Of a stretch of DNA of 44,323 nucleotides, positions 9,623 through 18,308 are shown piece after piece. Source of the stretch: Coxiellaceae bacterium (GTDB taxonomy: Bacteria > Pseudomonadota > Gammaproteobacteria > Diplorickettsiales > Diplorickettsiaceae); assembly GCA_947475085.1 (NCBI GenBank), contig CANJLU010000003.1, positions 1 to 44,323 on the forward strand, in the 5' to 3' direction. The notes beneath the pieces were generated by a model that searched no databases, was not told where the DNA came from, and saw nothing but the letters and a program-made list of their open reading frames with translations. How positions within the stretch are numbered: position 1 is the stretch's first letter; each line of letters opens with the position of its first letter. Position numbers and translations under genes: made by a program.

Positions 9623-10386
9623 GCTTGTATAAATTGTTTAAAATGATGTTTATTTTCTTCAGCAATCGTTTCACGGACATAAGCACACTCTTTTTGATAA
9701 GTTTCAAAAGAGAAATTTCCGCGTATCAATTCAAAGCGAAGATAAATTAGATAGGTATTTAACACATCTGTTTCGCAATAATTTCGGATGGCTTCTAATT
9801 TACCCTCTAAAAAATAATCCCAAACTTGGCTACCGTCCATACCTAGCTTTCCGGGTAAACCTAACATGACAGCAATTTCCGTTAAAGGAGCATTTGCACG
9901 ACCTTGATAAGCAGCTAAAACATCCATTAGGTCGGTATGACGATAGTGATACCGGCTTAAATAATTATTCCAGCGGAAACTGTTATCATCATTACCTACA
10001 TTCCAATAGCTAGGGCTACTAATTCCGTATAATAATGCCCGATAGTGTAAAACGGGTAGATCGAAGCCGCTACCATTCCAGGAAATCAAAATAGGTAAAT
10101 ATTTCTCAATACATTTGAAAAACGCTTCTATAAGCGCAGGTTCCTCTGAATTAATATTACCCAAGGACCCTATTTTAAATTGATTATTAGTGCGTAAGGC
10201 AACAGAAATTGCCACGATGCGCTGCAAATGATGAGCAAGCCATCCAGAGTTACCGGTTTTTTCTTGACGTTTTGCTAGCATAATTTCGGCGACTTCACGA
10301 TCGCTTTTTTCATTATCTATGTTATAAAGAATTCGTCCATTTTTTACATCAGGAACAGTTTCAATATCAAAAACAAAAGTATTCAT
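9610..10386 (-). CDS. Predicted 3'-5' exonuclease, PolB exonuclease-like
   Basis: This is a stand-alone member of the family related to the proofreading exonuclease domain of family B DNA polymerases. The DEDD-type metal-binding motifs are visible: ExoI as D7-I-E9 in VFDIETVPD, ExoII in SWNGSGFDLPVL, and ExoIII near the C-terminus in NYCETDVLNTYLIY. It is 258 aa with no other domain. It is the first gene of the exonuclease-rlmD-dacB group. Its natural substrate is not established from sequence; a DNA repair or degradation role is inferred from the fold. Confidence 0.88.
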   Translation of the reverse strand: MNTFVFDIETVPDVKNGRILYNIDNEKSDREVAEIMLAKRQEKTGNSGWLAHHLQRIVAISVALRTNNQFKIGSLGNINSEEPALIEAFFKCIEKYLPILISWNGSGFDLPVLHYRALLYGISSPSYWNVGNDDNSFRWNNYLSRYHYRHTDLMDVLAAYQGRANAPLTEIAVMLGLPGKLGMDGSQVWDYFLEGKLEAIRNYCETDVLNTYLIYLRFELIRGNFSFETYQKECAYVRETIAEENKHHFKQFIQAWKI

Positions 10387-10666
10387 AAGATCATCATAGT
10401 CACAGAGGTTAGGGATAAACCCCCTTTAATGTAAAAGACCCTACGTATTTTGTCTCTTTTTATAGTAGACTTCTTTCGAAACTTTGTAGATATACCGCTG
10501 GTACTTGAAGATGCGAAACTTTCGCATTCAGGGCGAACGGCATATCCCGATCACTTGACGGGGTTGCAAAATCAGAGAGTGATAAAAGCATATTTTTAGA
10601 CTTCTGGCTAGTCTGAATCCGGCTTATAGATGATGTTTAGACACCTACTTGAGATAAAAATAGAAC
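10387..10666. other. Gene-free gap between divergent exonuclease and adk
   Basis: The gap holds no credible gene. It contains the 30 bp segment shared with 39759-39788 (family D, at 10485-10514). A perfect 8 bp hairpin ATGCGAAA-C-TTTCGCAT at 10511-10527 directly adjoins it. Promoters for the divergent genes must lie here, but I cannot place convincing -35/-10 pairs. Confidence 0.6.
10485..10514 (-). repeat. Repeat segment D, copy 1
   Basis: Read on the minus strand, GCATCTTCAAGTACCAGCGG and its continuation match 39759-39788 at about 27 of 30 positions. The match stops at the edges, so this is a small dispersed repeat rather than coding homology. Confidence 0.65.
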
Positions 10667-11335
10667 ATGAGAATTATTTTATTAGGGGCACCTGGGGCAG
10701 GAAAAGGTACCCAAGCAAAATTTTTAACGATTTATTACCATATTCCTCAAATTTCTACCGGAGATATGTTACGCACTGCCGTGAGTCAGGGTACGTCTGT
10801 GGGTCTGCAAGCCAAAACTTTAATGGACTCGGGCCAATTAATTTCTGATAAAGTTATTATTGAATTGGTTGAAGCGCGTATCCAACAAGCAGATTGTGTC
10901 AATGGTTTTTTGTTTGACGGGTTTCCACGTACTTTACCGCAGGCAGAAGCGATACGAGCTAACGGAATTTGTATTGATTTTGTTATCGAAATCAAGGTAG
11001 AAGATGATGAGATCGTAAAACGCCTTAGTGGGCGACGTATTCATCCTGCCTCAGGACGTATTTATCATACATTATATAATCCACCAAAAATTCCCAACAA
11101 AGATGATGTAACCGGAGAAGAGCTTATTCAACGTAAAGATGATACCGAAGCAACGGTACGGGAACGCTTACGCATTTATCATCAACAAACTAAACCGTTA
11201 CTTTGTTACTACGAAGAGTGGCAGCGTCGGGGTGATCCGGGTGCGCCCTGTTATATTTCAATTAATGGCCATGCTGATGTTGAAGAGGTGCATAGACATA
11301 TTTTTGCAGCGCTAAAAGAAAACATGAATAGATAA
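10667..11335 (+). CDS. adk: Adenylate kinase
   Basis: Adenylate kinase interconverts ATP + AMP and 2 ADP in the cytoplasm. The P-loop GAPGAGKG is at residues 7-14. The AMP-binding segment is STGDML, and GFPRT follows DG in the core. The LID domain (about 122-160, [13 protein letters not shown] through DDVTGEEL) has no zinc cysteines, as usual in gammaproteobacteria. The arginine-bearing RKDD and VRERL segments that close over the phosphates are present. At 222 aa it is of the long bacterial type. It converges with rluC, their stop codons being adjacent at 11335/11336. A longer overlapping frame beginning at 10630 is a shadow. Confidence 0.98.
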   Translation: MRIILLGAPGAGKGTQAKFLTIYYHIPQISTGDMLRTAVSQGTSVGLQAKTLMDSGQLISDKVIIELVEARIQQADCVNGFLFDGFPRTLPQAEAIRANGICIDFVIEIKVEDDEIVKRLSGRRIHPASGRIYHTLYNPPKIPNKDDVTGEELIQRKDDTEATVRERLRIYHQQTKPLLCYYEEWQRRGDPGAPCYISINGHADVEEVHRHIFAALKENMNR

Positions 11336-12280
11336 TTAATTAGCAGATAAAGAAGTTAAGCGTTTTAAAAATTGGCTTAAATCTTCTGGTAATTGAGCAT
11401 TTAGCTTTATTGTTTCCTCTATTGACTGTAAAGTAAATTCAAGCTGGCTAGCATGTAAGAAAAGTCGTTTGCAACCTAATTGACGCATCTTTTTATTAAT
11501 TTCTTTATCGCCATATTTTTCATCTCCAATGATGGGATGCTTGGCGAATTGGGCATGAACGCGAATTTGATGCGTACGTCCAGTAATAGGCATTGCTGCG
11601 ACTAATGTAGATTCAGCATAATAATGTTGTACAGAAAATTCAGTTAAGGAATTTTTACCCTCTGTTTGGACACGTACAATGCGTTCTCCTGATTGCAATT
11701 GATTCTTATATAGAGGCGCGTCCACTTTTAGTAACGATTTAGGCCAATGTCCTGAAACCAAAGCAATGTAGGTCTTTTTAATCTCACCTGAACGTAATAA
11801 TTCATGTAGTTCCTTTAAAACACTACTTTTTTTGGCAACTAATAAACAACCTGACGTATCGCGATCTAAGCGGTGGACTAATTCTAAGAATTTTAACTGC
11901 GGTCGCAACAAACGTAAGGCCTCAATAATTCCTAAATGTATACCGCTGCCACCATGGACAGCAATCCCGCTAGGTTTGTTGAGAGCTAAAAAATGTTTAT
12001 CTTCAAAAATAATTGCTTTTTCAAGAAGTACTGCTAGTTTTTCATTTAAAATATTTTTTGTTGCGGGTGGGGCAAGTCGTAATGGAGGGATCCGAATAAT
12101 ATCCCCTTCTTGTAGGCGATAATCCGGTTTTACCCTTTTTTTATTGATGCGTAATTCACCCTTTCGTATGATTCGATAAAGGCGACTTTTAGGCAGACCT
12201 TTTAAGCGCGACATTAAAAAATTGTCGAGTCTCTGGCCTGAATGGTCATTGGTTACAGTTAAGTGTTGAATAGTTTGCAC
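11336..12280 (-). CDS. rluC: 23S rRNA pseudouridine synthase RluC
   Basis: This is a RluA-family pseudouridine synthase. An N-terminal S4 RNA-binding domain occupies about residues 15-75 (QRLDNFLMSRLKGLPKSRLY). The catalytic domain carries the aspartate D139 in HRLDRDTSGCLLVAKK and the later motif GRTHQIRVH. The S4 domain and the RLDRDTSG form fit the RluC branch, which modifies positions 955, 2504 and 2580 of 23S rRNA. The paralogue at 29727-30698 is assigned RluD, which supports RluC here. The exact target set is inferred from family placement. Confidence 0.92.
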   Translation of the reverse strand: MQTIQHLTVTNDHSGQRLDNFLMSRLKGLPKSRLYRIIRKGELRINKKRVKPDYRLQEGDIIRIPPLRLAPPATKNILNEKLAVLLEKAIIFEDKHFLALNKPSGIAVHGGSGIHLGIIEALRLLRPQLKFLELVHRLDRDTSGCLLVAKKSSVLKELHELLRSGEIKKTYIALVSGHWPKSLLKVDAPLYKNQLQSGERIVRVQTEGKNSLTEFSVQHYYAESTLVAAMPITGRTHQIRVHAQFAKHPIIGDEKYGDKEINKKMRQLGCKRLFLHASQLEFTLQSIEETIKLNAQLPEDLSQFLKRLTSLSAN

Positions 12281-12449
12281 AATATCGTTAATCTAGCATA
12301 AATCTAGCACATCTTTCTAATAATTTGATAAAATCTTCAAGTTGCCGAGTAAATATCAGTATTTTATCTTTGTTATAAACACCCCCCTTTTTTAGGTAAT
12401 TGCTAGTTTAGTTGGCGACAAAATTAAATTTATAAATTCAGAGGCTATT

Positions 12450-13772
12450 ATGACTCAATCTGCGGAAGTAACCACTAAAGATTTGTCTTCTTCCACGGCA
12501 ATTTTAACTGTTGATAGTTTATCTCCTATTCATTTGCCTGTTTGCAAAGCAACGTTAGGACCTGATGTTATTGACGTGACCCAATTGGCAAAAATTAATC
12601 GATTTACCTATGATCCGGGATTTCTATCTACCGCATCCTGTTCTTCTAAAATAACATTTATCGATGGTGATAAAGGTATCTTACTTTATCGTGGCTATTC
12701 GATTGATCAACTTGCTGAAAAATCAGATTTTATTGAAGTTGGTTATCTGTTGCTTCATGGTGAATTACCCGATCAAATTCAAAAACAAAGTTTTAACGAA
12801 GAAATTAATCAACATACGATGGTGCATGAGCAGTTACGTCATTTTTTTCATGGATTTCGCAGAGATGCTCATCCCATGGCAATTATGTTAGGTGTTGTTG
12901 GGGCATTATCCGCTTTCTATCATGACCTATTGGATATTCATAACAAGGAACATCGTAAATTGGCTGCGTTAAGATTAATTGCTAAAATGCCAACCCTTGC
13001 TGCTATGTCGTATAAATATGCGACAGGATTACCTTTCATGTATCCTCTCAACCATTTGAGTTATGCAGAGAATTTTATGCATATGATGTTTGGGGTTCCT
13101 ACCGAAGAAAACCCACCTAATCCGGTGTTAGCACGAGCTTTAGATAAAATTTTTATTTTACATGCTGATCATGAACAAAATGCTTCTACTTCTACTGTGA
13201 GACTTGCAGGTTCAACGGGAGCTAATCCCTACGCCTGCATTTCTGCAGGCATAGCCGCTTTATGGGGCCCCGCTCATGGCGGTGCTAACGAAGCATGTTT
13301 AAATATGTTGCTTGAAATAGGAGATATTTCACGAATTAATCATTATATTGACAAGGCGAAAGATCCCAATGATCCTTTTCGATTAATGGGCTTTGGACAT
13401 CGTGTTTATAAAAATTATGATCCAAGAGCAGCAGTGATGAAAAAGACATGCCATGATGTGTTGGAAGAAACTGGGCAAAAAGAAGTTCCTTTATTTAAAC
13501 TTGCATTAGCTTTAGAGAAAATTGCTTTAGAAGATCCTTATTTCATCGAAAGAAAATTGTATCCTAATGTCGATTTTTACTCGGGTATTACTTTAAGTGC
13601 TTTGGGGATTCCTACTAATATGTTTACAGTAATTTTTGCTTTAGCTCGCACGGTAGGTTGGATTTCACAATGGGAAGAAATGATGGCTGATCCTAAACTT
13701 CGCATTGCAAGACCTAGACAATTATATATTGGAAATACGCAAAGAAATTATATACCTATTGAAAAAAGATAA
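12450..13772 (+). CDS. gltA: Citrate synthase (type I)
   Basis: Citrate synthase condenses acetyl-CoA and oxaloacetate at the entry of the TCA cycle. The conserved active-site regions are [50 protein letters not shown] and NVDFYSG, the last with the catalytic aspartate. At 440 aa it is of the hexameric type I family typical of Gram-negative bacteria. The N-terminal 35 residues are Ser/Thr-rich and slightly longer than in E. coli (427 aa). The ATG is preceded by GAGG. It is a stand-alone gene. Downstream, a 16 bp palindrome CTAGTTTTAAAACTAG lies at 13795-13810, without a T-run on the coding strand. Confidence 0.98.
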   Translation: MTQSAEVTTKDLSSSTAILTVDSLSPIHLPVCKATLGPDVIDVTQLAKINRFTYDPGFLSTASCSSKITFIDGDKGILLYRGYSIDQLAEKSDFIEVGYLLLHGELPDQIQKQSFNEEINQHTMVHEQLRHFFHGFRRDAHPMAIMLGVVGALSAFYHDLLDIHNKEHRKLAALRLIAKMPTLAAMSYKYATGLPFMYPLNHLSYAENFMHMMFGVPTEENPPNPVLARALDKIFILHADHEQNASTSTVRLAGSTGANPYACISAGIAALWGPAHGGANEACLNMLLEIGDISRINHYIDKAKDPNDPFRLMGFGHRVYKNYDPRAAVMKKTCHDVLEETGQKEVPLFKLALALEKIALEDPYFIERKLYPNVDFYSGITLSALGIPTNMFTVIFALARTVGWISQWEEMMADPKLRIARPRQLYIGNTQRNYIPIEKR

Positions 13773-14010
13773 TGAAATCCCCATAAGTAACTAGCTAGTT
13801 TTAAAACTAGAAAGTTAAAAAATGCTTATAAAGAACACTAAATTTTTTAATAATGATAAAATATTGCTGAATTATCTATAATTTATCGATATAATAAAAT
13901 TTCTATTTAGGTTTATACTTCTTGATTAAAGAAAATATTATTTAATATCACCTTAATTTTAAGAAGGTATATTGGTTGATTGATATTATATTAACTCTAA
14001 GGAATACAAT

Positions 14011-14397
14011 ATGACGAATGCTAAAATACAAACAACAACTAAACGAGGTAGACCACCCTTAAGTGCAGCAAAAAAAATGCAACGTAGTAAGGCTGCTTTA
14101 AATGCTCGTATGACTCAAAAAGCCTTACGTGCCAAGATTACTATGCTGAAGGCCAACTTCAAAGAAAAGCTGAAAATTGCCGAACAAGAAGCTTATCAAA
14201 AAGCGCTGGAAAAGGTTGTTAAAATTGAACATAAAAAAATGGAAGCTAATTTCAAAGCTTTAGCTGTTGCAAAGGCTAAAGGAAATAGAAAAAGAATGAA
14301 AAGAATGTTAACGACAAAAGGTAGAAGACCTTCTCAGCTCAATATAGCTAAAACAGGTACTATTCGTAAGCGTGGTAGACCGAGAAAAATGAAGTAA
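14011..14397 (+). CDS. Small basic protein with AT-hooks (nucleoid-associated-like)
   Basis: This 128 aa protein is very rich in lysine, arginine and alanine. An AT-hook core KRGRPP lies at residues 11-16 and a second, KRGRPRK, at 120-126. A degenerate version, KGRRPS, sits near residues 102-107. The AT-hook is a known minor-groove binding motif for AT-rich DNA. The middle (about 20-95) is a continuous charged helix-forming segment with heptad-like spacing, suggesting a coiled coil. There is no signal peptide or membrane segment. AAGGAA lies eight bases before the ATG, which supports translation. A chromatin-like DNA-binding role is inferred from composition and motifs only. It could be a bacterial histone H1-like protein or a protein exported to a host nucleus; sequence alone cannot decide. 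Confidence 0.75.
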   Translation: MTNAKIQTTTKRGRPPLSAAKKMQRSKAALNARMTQKALRAKITMLKANFKEKLKIAEQEAYQKALEKVVKIEHKKMEANFKALAVAKAKGNRKRMKRMLTTKGRRPSQLNIAKTGTIRKRGRPRKMK

Positions 14398-14840
14398 TTT
14401 TTAATATGCTAGTTATAGAGGAAAATTAATCCATTTTTTGATTATAACAATAAAAATAGGTTGAAGATAAACGCTAAACTTACTTGAAATCTTGATAGAA
14501 AGGTCCCTTGGTTTGGACTATATAAAATGAGATTTTTAGAGTGTATTTAGCTTAGTAAGGATTACCAGAAATAACTTATTTTTGGATAGGATTATTCTAT
14601 GTTGATAAGAAGTCGTATGGTTTTGAGCTAGAGCTTTGTCCTATGTCGAACTAAAGTAAGAAAACTAGAATAGTCCTTAAATCTCCAAATTTCAGCATAT
14701 TAGTGACCGAAGCAAATATAGGAGCCACCAGCAGCTATAGCGTAATATCTTCCTCTAACAGGCTTTTTAGTGCTCAATTACTCCAATAAAGCCAGGAGTG
14801 CATGCGTTTTAACCCTAATAAAAGACGCATAGCGTCCATT

Positions 14841-14879
14841 AAAGGCTTACACGGCAGAGAGGAAAATGTAAGCCTTTTG
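14841..14879 (+). terminator. Possible terminator or RNA hairpin upstream of the transpeptidase-like gene
   Basis: AAAGGCTTACA is complementary over 11 bp to 14867-14877, with a 15-base purine-rich loop, and the right arm ends in CCTTTT. The T-run is short, so termination is plausible but not certain. Confidence 0.4.
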
Positions 14880-14902
14880 ACTAATAAAACTGGCTAAATA
14901 CG

Positions 14903-14931
14903 TTCAAATATTGTACGAATTATGCTATAGT
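14903..14931 (+). promoter_or_regulatory. Probable sigma-70 promoter of the transpeptidase-like gene
   Basis: TTCAAA at 14903-14908 and TATAGT at 14926-14931 are 17 bases apart, with a TGC extended -10 directly in front. Transcription would start near 14938, giving a leader of about 30 bases. Confidence 0.6.
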
Positions 14932-14933
14932 GG

Positions 14934-14960
14934 CTTCTTCTGCTAAATAAGCAGGAGGGG
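14934..14960 (+). promoter_or_regulatory. Hairpin covering the ribosome-binding site
   Basis: CTTCTTCTGCT (14934-14944) can pair along its whole length with AGCAGGAGGGG (14950-14960), around an AAATA loop and using three G-U pairs. The right arm is the Shine-Dalgarno sequence of the gene starting at 14970. If transcription starts near 14938, about seven to eight pairs remain. Confidence 0.5.
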
Positions 14961-14969
14961 GGTTATATA

Positions 14970-15647
14970 GTGATATTAAAGAAAATAACAAGTTTATTAC
15001 TGCTAGCCAGTGGTCTCTTCGTGATGACCGTTAATGCTAGTCCAGTAAGCCAAAACGCTAACGTGCAAGCTGAGCTACAACAGTTCAGTCAGCGAGCTCC
15101 AGGCCTTAATCCTAAAGTATTACAGTTAGGTTTAGAAGCTTATAACAAAGCTAGGCAGGAAGGTTTAGACAATCAACATATTTTAACCATTATTGATTAT
15201 ACTAAGCCATCAACAGCACGAAGATTGTGGGTGTTAGACCTTAACAACAACGCTGTACTTTTTAATGATTACGTTGCCCATGGACAAAACAGTGGTGGCA
15301 ACTATGCAACTTCCTTCTCGGATAGACCAGGAAGTTTAGAGTCAAGTTTAGGTGTGTTTTTAACTGAATCAACTTATCAGGGTAAACACGGTTATTCTTT
15401 GAAGTTAAAAGGTTTAGAACAAGGATTTAACGATAGGGCGGAATCTCGTGATATCGTAGTCCATAGAGCGGATTATGCGACAGCGCAATTTGCGCAGCAG
15501 CACGGTCGTCTAGGACGAAGTTGGGGTTGTTTTGCAGTCAGTCCAGCAGTTGCCGATTCATTAATCCATTCGATTAAGAACGGGACGCTAGTATTTGCTT
15601 ACTATCCTGATCCATCATGGTTATCAAAATCGCAGTTTCTTTCATAA
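14970..15647 (+). CDS. Secreted murein L,D-transpeptidase catalytic-domain family protein
   Basis: This 225 aa protein has a signal peptide (about residues 1-23, MILKKITSLLL to NAS). Its domain resembles the YkuD-related L,D-transpeptidase catalytic-domain family. The candidate catalytic histidine is H165 (DIVVHRADY) and the cysteine is C187 in RSWGCFAV, the order H...SxGC typical of this fold. Upstream comes VLDLNNNAVLFNDYVAHGQNSGG, the substrate-side strand seen in this family. Members are secreted and predicted to act on peptidoglycan, though many are uncharacterised. The GTG start at 14970 is supported by a strong AGGAGG nine bases away. A factor-independent terminator follows. The hairpin at 14934-14960 suggests translational control. 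Confidence 0.85.
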   Translation: MILKKITSLLLLASGLFVMTVNASPVSQNANVQAELQQFSQRAPGLNPKVLQLGLEAYNKARQEGLDNQHILTIIDYTKPSTARRLWVLDLNNNAVLFNDYVAHGQNSGGNYATSFSDRPGSLESSLGVFLTESTYQGKHGYSLKLKGLEQGFNDRAESRDIVVHRADYATAQFAQQHGRLGRSWGCFAVSPAVADSLIHSIKNGTLVFAYYPDPSWLSKSQFLS

Positions 15648-15671
15648 TAAAGAATACTAAAGATTAACCGC

Positions 15672-15697
15672 AAGCAGCCTTAGGGCTGCTTTTTTTT
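15672..15697 (+). terminator. Rho-independent terminator
   Basis: AAGCAGCC pairs exactly with GGCTGCTT across a TTAG loop (15672-15691), and T continues to 15697. It lies 25 bases after the transpeptidase-like stop codon and is the clearest plus-strand terminator in the window. Confidence 0.93.
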
Positions 15698-15734
15698 GTC
15701 TGCGCTTTAGGTCTTTTAATTTAATTAACAATAA

Positions 15735-16874
15735 TTAGATTTTAACTAGAGTTTTCTTTAAAATTTCTTCATAAATTAAAGCCAATTGCTCAAGATCGTC
15801 AATAGAGACAGATTCATTAATTTGGTGAATTGTGCGATTACAAGGACCAAACTCAACAATTTCTGCGCCTAAAGGAGCAATAAATCGGGCGTCAGAAGTG
15901 CCCCCCGTCGTTGAAACGCTAGGCGTAATGCCAGTAAGTTTTTTTATAACATTAAGGCAAGCTAAACGTAATTGACCTGAAGGACTTAGAAAAGGAAGTC
16001 CGCCACGTTGCCAAGTGATTTGATATTTTAAATGATGTTTTCTTAAAATACCTTCTACGGTATCTTCTAATTTTTTAGCAGTAGTTGCAGGAGAATAACG
16101 AAAATTAAATTTAACCTCTATATTATCTGGGATAACATTACCCGCGCCCGTACCACCATGGATATTAGAAAACTGTAAGCTGGTAGGTTGAAAATTTGGG
16201 TACGCTATTCCTTCATCCCAGTTGGTATTCAGTAATTCGGCTAGACTTGGATTAAAACGATGAATCGGGTTTTCGGCTAATTGAGGATAGGCAATATGAC
16301 CTTGTTTCCCTTTGATGATCAAATCGGCTGATAAAGACCCACGTCGACCAACTTTTAAAGTATCACCCAATTTTTCTTCGCAGGTAGGTTCGCCAACTAA
16401 GCAATAATCTATTTTTTCGTTTCTGTTTTTAAGTACTTCCGCGACTTTTGCTGTGCCATTGATGCTAGGGCCTTCTTCATCACTCGTAATTAACCAAGCT
16501 ATGGAACCACTATGATTAGGATATTCATTAATAAATTTTTCACATGCTATTAACATTGCAGCCAGGCTACCTTTCATATCGGCGCTACCACGACCGTAGA
16601 GTTGGCCATTGCGAAGGGTAGGTACAAAAGGAGGGCTTTCCCATTTATCTAATGGACCAGTGGGAACGACATCCGTATGCCCAACAAAAACAAGTAAAGG
16701 GGATTCTTTTCCCCGTCTAGCCCAAAAATTATTGACATCTGCAAATGGTAAGTGTTCAATCGCAAAACCTAAGCGCTTTAAGTGTTGACATAAAATAGTT
16801 TGACAGCCCTCATCTTCTGGAGTAACAGAGGGTCGAGCAACAAGCTGTTGAACTAGTTCAATAAGAGATAACAT
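15735..16874 (-). CDS. dapE: Succinyl-diaminopimelate desuccinylase
   Basis: DapE hydrolyses N-succinyl-LL-diaminopimelate to diaminopimelate and succinate in the lysine/peptidoglycan precursor pathway. It is an M20 metallopeptidase-fold enzyme with two zinc ions. The metal and catalytic residues are in place: H66 and D68 in VFVGHTDVVPTGP, D99 in GRGSADMKGS, E133/E134 in TSDEEGPSINGT, and the C-terminal histidine in CNRTIHQINE. A lid/dimerisation domain occupies about 180-290 (HIAYPQLAENPIHR, NVIPDNIEVKFNFR). The length of 379 aa is standard. It stands alone, convergent with the transpeptidase-like gene, and so supplies diaminopimelate for the same peptidoglycan that gene may modify. Confidence 0.97.
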   Translation of the reverse strand: MLSLIELVQQLVARPSVTPEDEGCQTILCQHLKRLGFAIEHLPFADVNNFWARRGKESPLLVFVGHTDVVPTGPLDKWESPPFVPTLRNGQLYGRGSADMKGSLAAMLIACEKFINEYPNHSGSIAWLITSDEEGPSINGTAKVAEVLKNRNEKIDYCLVGEPTCEEKLGDTLKVGRRGSLSADLIIKGKQGHIAYPQLAENPIHRFNPSLAELLNTNWDEGIAYPNFQPTSLQFSNIHGGTGAGNVIPDNIEVKFNFRYSPATTAKKLEDTVEGILRKHHLKYQITWQRGGLPFLSPSGQLRLACLNVIKKLTGITPSVSTTGGTSDARFIAPLGAEIVEFGPCNRTIHQINESVSIDDLEQLALIYEEILKKTLVKI

Positions 16875-17149
16875 AAGTGCTTTTTGGCTATATTAACTTT
16901 GTAAAATATGATTCTACCTTAAAGGGGCTACTTATAGGAAATAGGAAATGGGATTTTATGCATAAGTTATAGAGTTTTAGGAATTAAAAATAACTGAAAT
17001 CAATACAATAAGTTTTTCAACTATTTTCATATGAAAAATAACTTAATTAAATATATTTTTTATAAAATTGGCTTAACGTTGTCGGAGTGCCAACCCTACC
17101 AACCTCGTGTATACTTAACAGCAAGTTTAGGTGATGGAAAGAATGCTTT

Positions 17150-18160
17150 ATGACGAGCACTTTAGTATTTATTTATTTCGTTATTGTCTTAGCATTTATC
17201 TTCGACTTCATTAATGGTTTTCATGATGCGGCTAACTCCATAGCTATTATGGTCGCAACAAAGGTTTTAAAACCTTTAACCGCAGTATTATGGGCGGCAT
17301 TTTTTAACTTTATTGCTTTCTTATTTTTTCATCTAAGTGTTGCGACGACTATAGGCTCAGGGCTTATAGAGCCTCATATCGTTACTCCTTATGTGCTTTT
17401 CGCAGCGCTAACGGGAGCTATCATCTGGAATCTTTTAACCTGGTATTTTGGTTTACCTTCAAGTTCGTCTCATGGATTGATAGGAGGGCTAGTCGGTGCG
17501 GCTTTAGTGGCGGGGGGCTGGCATGTTTTAAATTGGCATGGATTACTACCTGTTTTAATAGCAATAGTTTTGTCACCTTTATTGGGGTTATCAATAAGTT
17601 GGTTGCTGATAAAATTGACGCACTTTTTTTTAAAAGATGTAGATTCCAATAAGACTCAACGTTGGGCTAAGCGCGCCCAATTCGTTGCAGGGGCTCTATT
17701 AAGTTTAGGTCATGGTGGTAATGATGCCCAAAAAACAATGGGTATTATTGCAGTATTATTATTTTCTACCGGTCTTTTGAATGGACATTTCTATGTTCCA
17801 TTTTGGGTAATCATTTCTTGTAATTTTGTTATGGGATTGGGGACACTGATAGGGGGGTGGCGTATTGTGCATACGCTAGGAAATAAAATAACCCAATTAA
17901 CTCCTTTAAGTGGTGGATGCGCTGCGACAGGTGCTGCGCTCACGTTATTTGTAGCGACTGATTTAGGTATTCCAGTTTCCACTACGCATACCGTCACAGG
18001 AGCGATTCTTGGAGTAGGCTCAACAAATGGCTGGCTTAATACCCATTGGCCCACTATACGACGAATTATGTGGGCATGGATCTTAACCATCCCAGCAGCA
18101 GGATTAGTTGCTAGCCTTGTTATGATTTTAGCAACACCTTTGAAAATGGGTTTACATTAA
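17150..18160 (+). CDS. PiT-family inorganic phosphate transporter
   Basis: This is an inner-membrane permease of the PiT family (phosphate with H+ or Na+). The two inverted-repeat signatures are present: FDFINGFHDAANSIAIMV near residue 18 and SLGHGGNDAQKTMGII near residue 185. The conserved PSSSSHGLIGGLVGAAL and PVSTTHTVTGAILGVG segments complete the pair. About ten hydrophobic segments are predicted. At 336 aa it lacks the long central cytoplasmic loop of E. coli PitA (499 aa) and is the compact form seen in many bacteria. TATACT at 17110-17115 could be its -10. No pstSCAB or phoU gene is adjacent. Confidence 0.93.
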   Translation: MTSTLVFIYFVIVLAFIFDFINGFHDAANSIAIMVATKVLKPLTAVLWAAFFNFIAFLFFHLSVATTIGSGLIEPHIVTPYVLFAALTGAIIWNLLTWYFGLPSSSSHGLIGGLVGAALVAGGWHVLNWHGLLPVLIAIVLSPLLGLSISWLLIKLTHFFLKDVDSNKTQRWAKRAQFVAGALLSLGHGGNDAQKTMGIIAVLLFSTGLLNGHFYVPFWVIISCNFVMGLGTLIGGWRIVHTLGNKITQLTPLSGGCAATGAALTLFVATDLGIPVSTTHTVTGAILGVGSTNGWLNTHWPTIRRIMWAWILTIPAAGLVASLVMILATPLKMGLH

Positions 18161-18171
18161 AAAAATCATTA

Positions 18172-18290
18172 CCTACTCAGCAATTTGGTTTGACACGCGC
18201 GATAACGAAATAAACGGAACGTATACAAGATAATAAGGATTGCGAGTTGGGCGGCAACCATATAATGTCTAAAAATTCTTATTCGTTATA
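18172..18290 (+). repeat. Repeat family A, copy 1 (diverged)
   Basis: This is a worn copy of the roughly 125 bp family. TACTCAGCAATTTGG marks the left end, then AAGGATTGCGAGTTGGGCGG and CTAAAAATTC near the right end. It lies directly after the phosphate transporter gene. Confidence 0.7.
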
Positions 18291-18308
18291 AAAAATAAAA
18301 ATTCAATC

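Larger units (their letters stand above)
14398..14969. other. Long gene-free region with structured 3' half
   Basis: No open frame with a plausible start and ribosome-binding site was found in these 572 bases. The first 300 bases are plain AT-rich sequence. The second half is more structured. There is a hairpin GACGC-ATA-GCGTC at 14824-14836 and an interrupted ATGCG/CGCAT pairing just around it. A perfect 11 bp inverted repeat follows (AAAGGCTTACA at 14841-14851 and its complement at 14867-14877). This could be the 3' end of a small RNA, a terminator, or a decayed gene. Confidence 0.5.

Noticed and set aside
10630-10848. 72-codon frame overlapping the adk start
   Set aside because: It overlaps adk in another frame and has no recognisable features; adk is beyond doubt.
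13795-13810. Palindrome CTAGTTTTAAAACTAG after gltA as a terminator
   Set aside because: It is a perfect 16 bp palindrome, but no T-run follows on the coding strand, so termination is not supported; AT-rich chance is possible.
17067-17096. Inverted repeat TTGGC...GCCAA upstream of the phosphate transporter as a Pho operator
   Set aside because: The arms are only 5 bp and do not resemble a Pho box; this is likely chance.
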